NCBI RefSeq assembly: GCF_000972705.2
Contig: NZ_LATL02000342.1
Location: 1-15,057 of the forward strand
Reading direction: 5' to 3'
Length of the DNA: 15,057 nt
Source of the DNA: Limnoraphis robusta CS-951
GTDB taxonomy: Bacteria > Cyanobacteriota > Cyanobacteriia > Cyanobacteriales > Microcoleaceae
A program made the position numbers and the translations under genes. Positions 13,560-15,057 of the stretch are shown piece by piece (within the stretch, counting starts at the first letter, position 1; each line of letters begins with the position of its first letter). The notes beneath the pieces were generated by a model. It was not told the DNA's origin and searched no databases. It saw only the letters and a program-made list of their open reading frames with translations.

Positions 13560-14936
13560 TTGAACAAACCAACCGAACCCGTGAGTCCCAAACAACCCCA
13601 ACCGACTGATCGCGATCCGAAAATTGTAGAACTCGAAACTCAGTTAGAACGAGCCTACAAAACCATTAAAAAACTCCGAAAACGAGTTGCTCAACTCGAT
13701 AGCGAACAGCAACTCAAGTCATCATCTCCAGCCCGTCAAACTCGACAACCCTCCAAACCCTCCTCACCGAAGCGTTCTCGCTCTCGAACTCAACCTTCCG
13801 TGTCCCTGTTGGGTTCTATTTCTCTGCTTGCATTGATTTTAGGGGGATTTTGTGCGATCGCCAAATTCTTCTTTCCAGAATGGATTGAATTAACTTTTTT
13901 CCGTTCCACTCCCGTGATTTCTTCATCGATTTCTCAGACTAAAACTCAGAATATTTCCTCTGCCAAACTCACCCCAGAAAAACGCTTAAATTCTCAGCCC
14001 GTTTATAACGTTCAGACTGAACCAGAACTCAATTATAGTTTAACACTTCAAGCGATTATTGATCAAGTCATTAATCAAGTTTCTCAACAAAAATTATCAA
14101 CTTCTTCCCTCTCTATTCACTTAATTGATCTTCAAACTCAAACCTTCGCTGAATACCGCAGTCAAACCCCTCGATTTCCTGCTAGTATTAGCAAACTGTT
14201 TTGGATGGTGGCTTTATTTGCTCAAGTCGAAGCCGGAATTCAACCGCCAGAAATCATTAATTATACATCTGAATGTCAAACCGATATTTGTAAATTAGTT
14301 CAAGACTCCGATAATGAAGCCGCTAGTCATATTCTGGACAAACTGACCCAGACTTCATCCCAACCTAATTCATCGGTTGAAAATTATGAAAACTGGCTCA
14401 AAAAACGACATTCTATTAATAACTTTTTTCAAAAATCTGGGTATAAAAATATTGATATCAGTCAAAAAAACTACCCCATTCCTGAACTCCAAATGGAAGA
14501 ACCCCAAGCTTGGGAACTGAAAATGCGAGGAAATCCTAAAAACCCGATTAGAAATAAAATTACGGCTGAACAAGCGAGTCGATTAATGTATGAAATAGTC
14601 ACAAAAAAAGCCGTTTCTTCTACAGCCAGTTCTCAAATGATGAACCTACTTGAACGAGATCTCGACCCAACGGTTTGGAAACGGGAAGAATCCAACCCCA
14701 TTCAAGGCTTTCTCGGAGAATCTTTGGCGGGATTAGATATTCGCTTTTTTTCCAAAGTAGGTTGGACTTCTGAAACTCGTTTTGAGGTAGCTTTTATTCA
14801 GTCAAAATCAGGTCAAGTTGCTTATATTTTAACGGTCTTTGGAGACGGAACAGAATACGCCGAAAATTGGCAAATATTTCCCACTATTTCTCGCTTAGTT
14901 TATGATCAAATGAAGGCTTTAAATTCTCAATCTTAA
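13560..14936 (+). CDS. Membrane-anchored serine hydrolase of the class A beta-lactamase fold
   Basis: The 458-residue protein has several parts. Residues 1-80 are cytoplasmic: a predicted coiled coil at about 21-50 and a Ser/Arg/Pro-rich basic stretch at 55-80. One membrane helix spans about 80-102, followed by a low-complexity periplasmic linker to about 150. The catalytic domain (160-455) has SxxK as S209-I-S-K212, SDN as S250-D251-N252, and a KTG-box variant K399-V400-G401. The order and spacing fit the beta-lactamase/transpeptidase superfamily. The general-base Glu of true class A enzymes is not clear (E319 is one option), so a peptidoglycan-related role is more likely than antibiotic hydrolysis. 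Start: TTG 13560 follows an in-frame stop; GTG 13581 is possible. An ATG at 13550 in another frame encodes 19 codons overlapping this start. Confidence 0.85.
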   Translation: MNKPTEPVSPKQPQPTDRDPKIVELETQLERAYKTIKKLRKRVAQLDSEQQLKSSSPARQTRQPSKPSSPKRSRSRTQPSVSLLGSISLLALILGGFCAIAKFFFPEWIELTFFRSTPVISSSISQTKTQNISSAKLTPEKRLNSQPVYNVQTEPELNYSLTLQAIIDQVINQVSQQKLSTSSLSIHLIDLQTQTFAEYRSQTPRFPASISKLFWMVALFAQVEAGIQPPEIINYTSECQTDICKLVQDSDNEAASHILDKLTQTSSQPNSSVENYENWLKKRHSINNFFQKSGYKNIDISQKNYPIPELQMEEPQAWELKMRGNPKNPIRNKITAEQASRLMYEIVTKKAVSSTASSQMMNLLERDLDPTVWKREESNPIQGFLGESLAGLDIRFFSKVGWTSETRFEVAFIQSKSGQVAYILTVFGDGTEYAENWQIFPTISRLVYDQMKALNSQS

Positions 14937-14963
14937 TTCTGTCTAATTAGGGCCGGCTGTAGG

Positions 14964-15041
14964 GGCGGGTTCCGAATAGATTTTTCATCTCCAGCCAACA
15001 ACTTATATAAACCCGCCCTTCCCAATAGCAGAGGCGGGTTT
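14964..15041. repeat. GC-rich inverted repeats at the right edge (possible terminator or dispersed intergenic repeat)
   Basis: AAACCCGCC (15009-15017) pairs perfectly with GGCGGGTTT (15033-15041) around a 15-base loop. A second copy of the right arm, GGCGGGTT, occurs at 14964-14971 and could pair with the same left arm. No T-run follows on the plus strand beyond TTT, so termination is possible but not certain. GGGGCGGGTT-type arms look like short dispersed repeats of cyanobacterial intergenic DNA. Confidence 0.5.
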
Positions 15042-15057
15042 ACAGAGGTTGTTTCTA

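Noticed and set aside
1..15057. CRISPR array, tRNA or rRNA genes
   Set aside because: No regularly spaced repeats, no cloverleaf or CCA-ended structure, and no rRNA-like sequence were seen on either strand.

Overview
The window looks like the chromosome of a filamentous cyanobacterium, probably of the Planktothrix/Oscillatoria type. Seven copies of the cyanobacterial HIP1 octamer GCGATCGC are present (starting at 1655, 3152, 3964, 4697, 5371, 11568 and 13854). The proteins are cyanobacterial in style: a reordered Mrp antiporter cluster, a multi-domain sensor/cyclase and a membrane-anchored beta-lactamase-fold protein. The genus is an inference from style only.

Layout. (a) 1-1385, minus strand: a complete-looking IS200/IS605-type element carrying only tnpB. 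Its two ends match the recognition code of IS608 (as I remember it), and its outer tip falls on base 1 of the window. (b) 1420-1971, plus: a single-domain RNase III-like protein that has lost two of the four catalytic acidic residues; a strong terminator follows at 2006-2034. (c) 2138-6125, minus: an operon for a multi-subunit Na+(cation)/H+ antiporter, transcribed C-D-E-F-G-A'-B. All junctions overlap except F/E. It has one ND2/ND4-like D subunit; the large ND5-like part of MnhA is absent. The MbhD part of MnhA is a separate gene, and the MbhE part is fused to MnhB. (d) 6435-8006, minus: a purple-acid-phosphatase-like metallophosphoesterase with an inserted coiled coil. (e) 8193-12281, plus and divergent: a 1362-residue membrane receptor that joins a Cache sensor, HAMP, PAS, histidine kinase, receiver and class III nucleotidyl cyclase. 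Its substrate-selecting residue is Glu, as in guanylyl cyclases. (f) 12371-13063: a six-helix membrane protein of unknown function. (g) 13064-13559: a 496-base gap holding a hairpin-rich stretch that I propose as a non-coding RNA or long structured leader. (h) 13560-14936: a membrane-anchored class A beta-lactamase-fold serine hydrolase. (i) The right edge holds GC-rich inverted repeats.

How the parts relate. The mnh genes form one transcription unit and one membrane complex. The phosphatase and the sensor/cyclase are divergently transcribed from a 186-base region, so shared control is possible but not shown. The IS is an insertion beside the RNase III-like gene. The best candidates for something undescribed are the structured intergenic RNA at about 13140-13440, the predicted kinase-receiver-guanylyl cyclase receptor, and the reduced Mrp complex.
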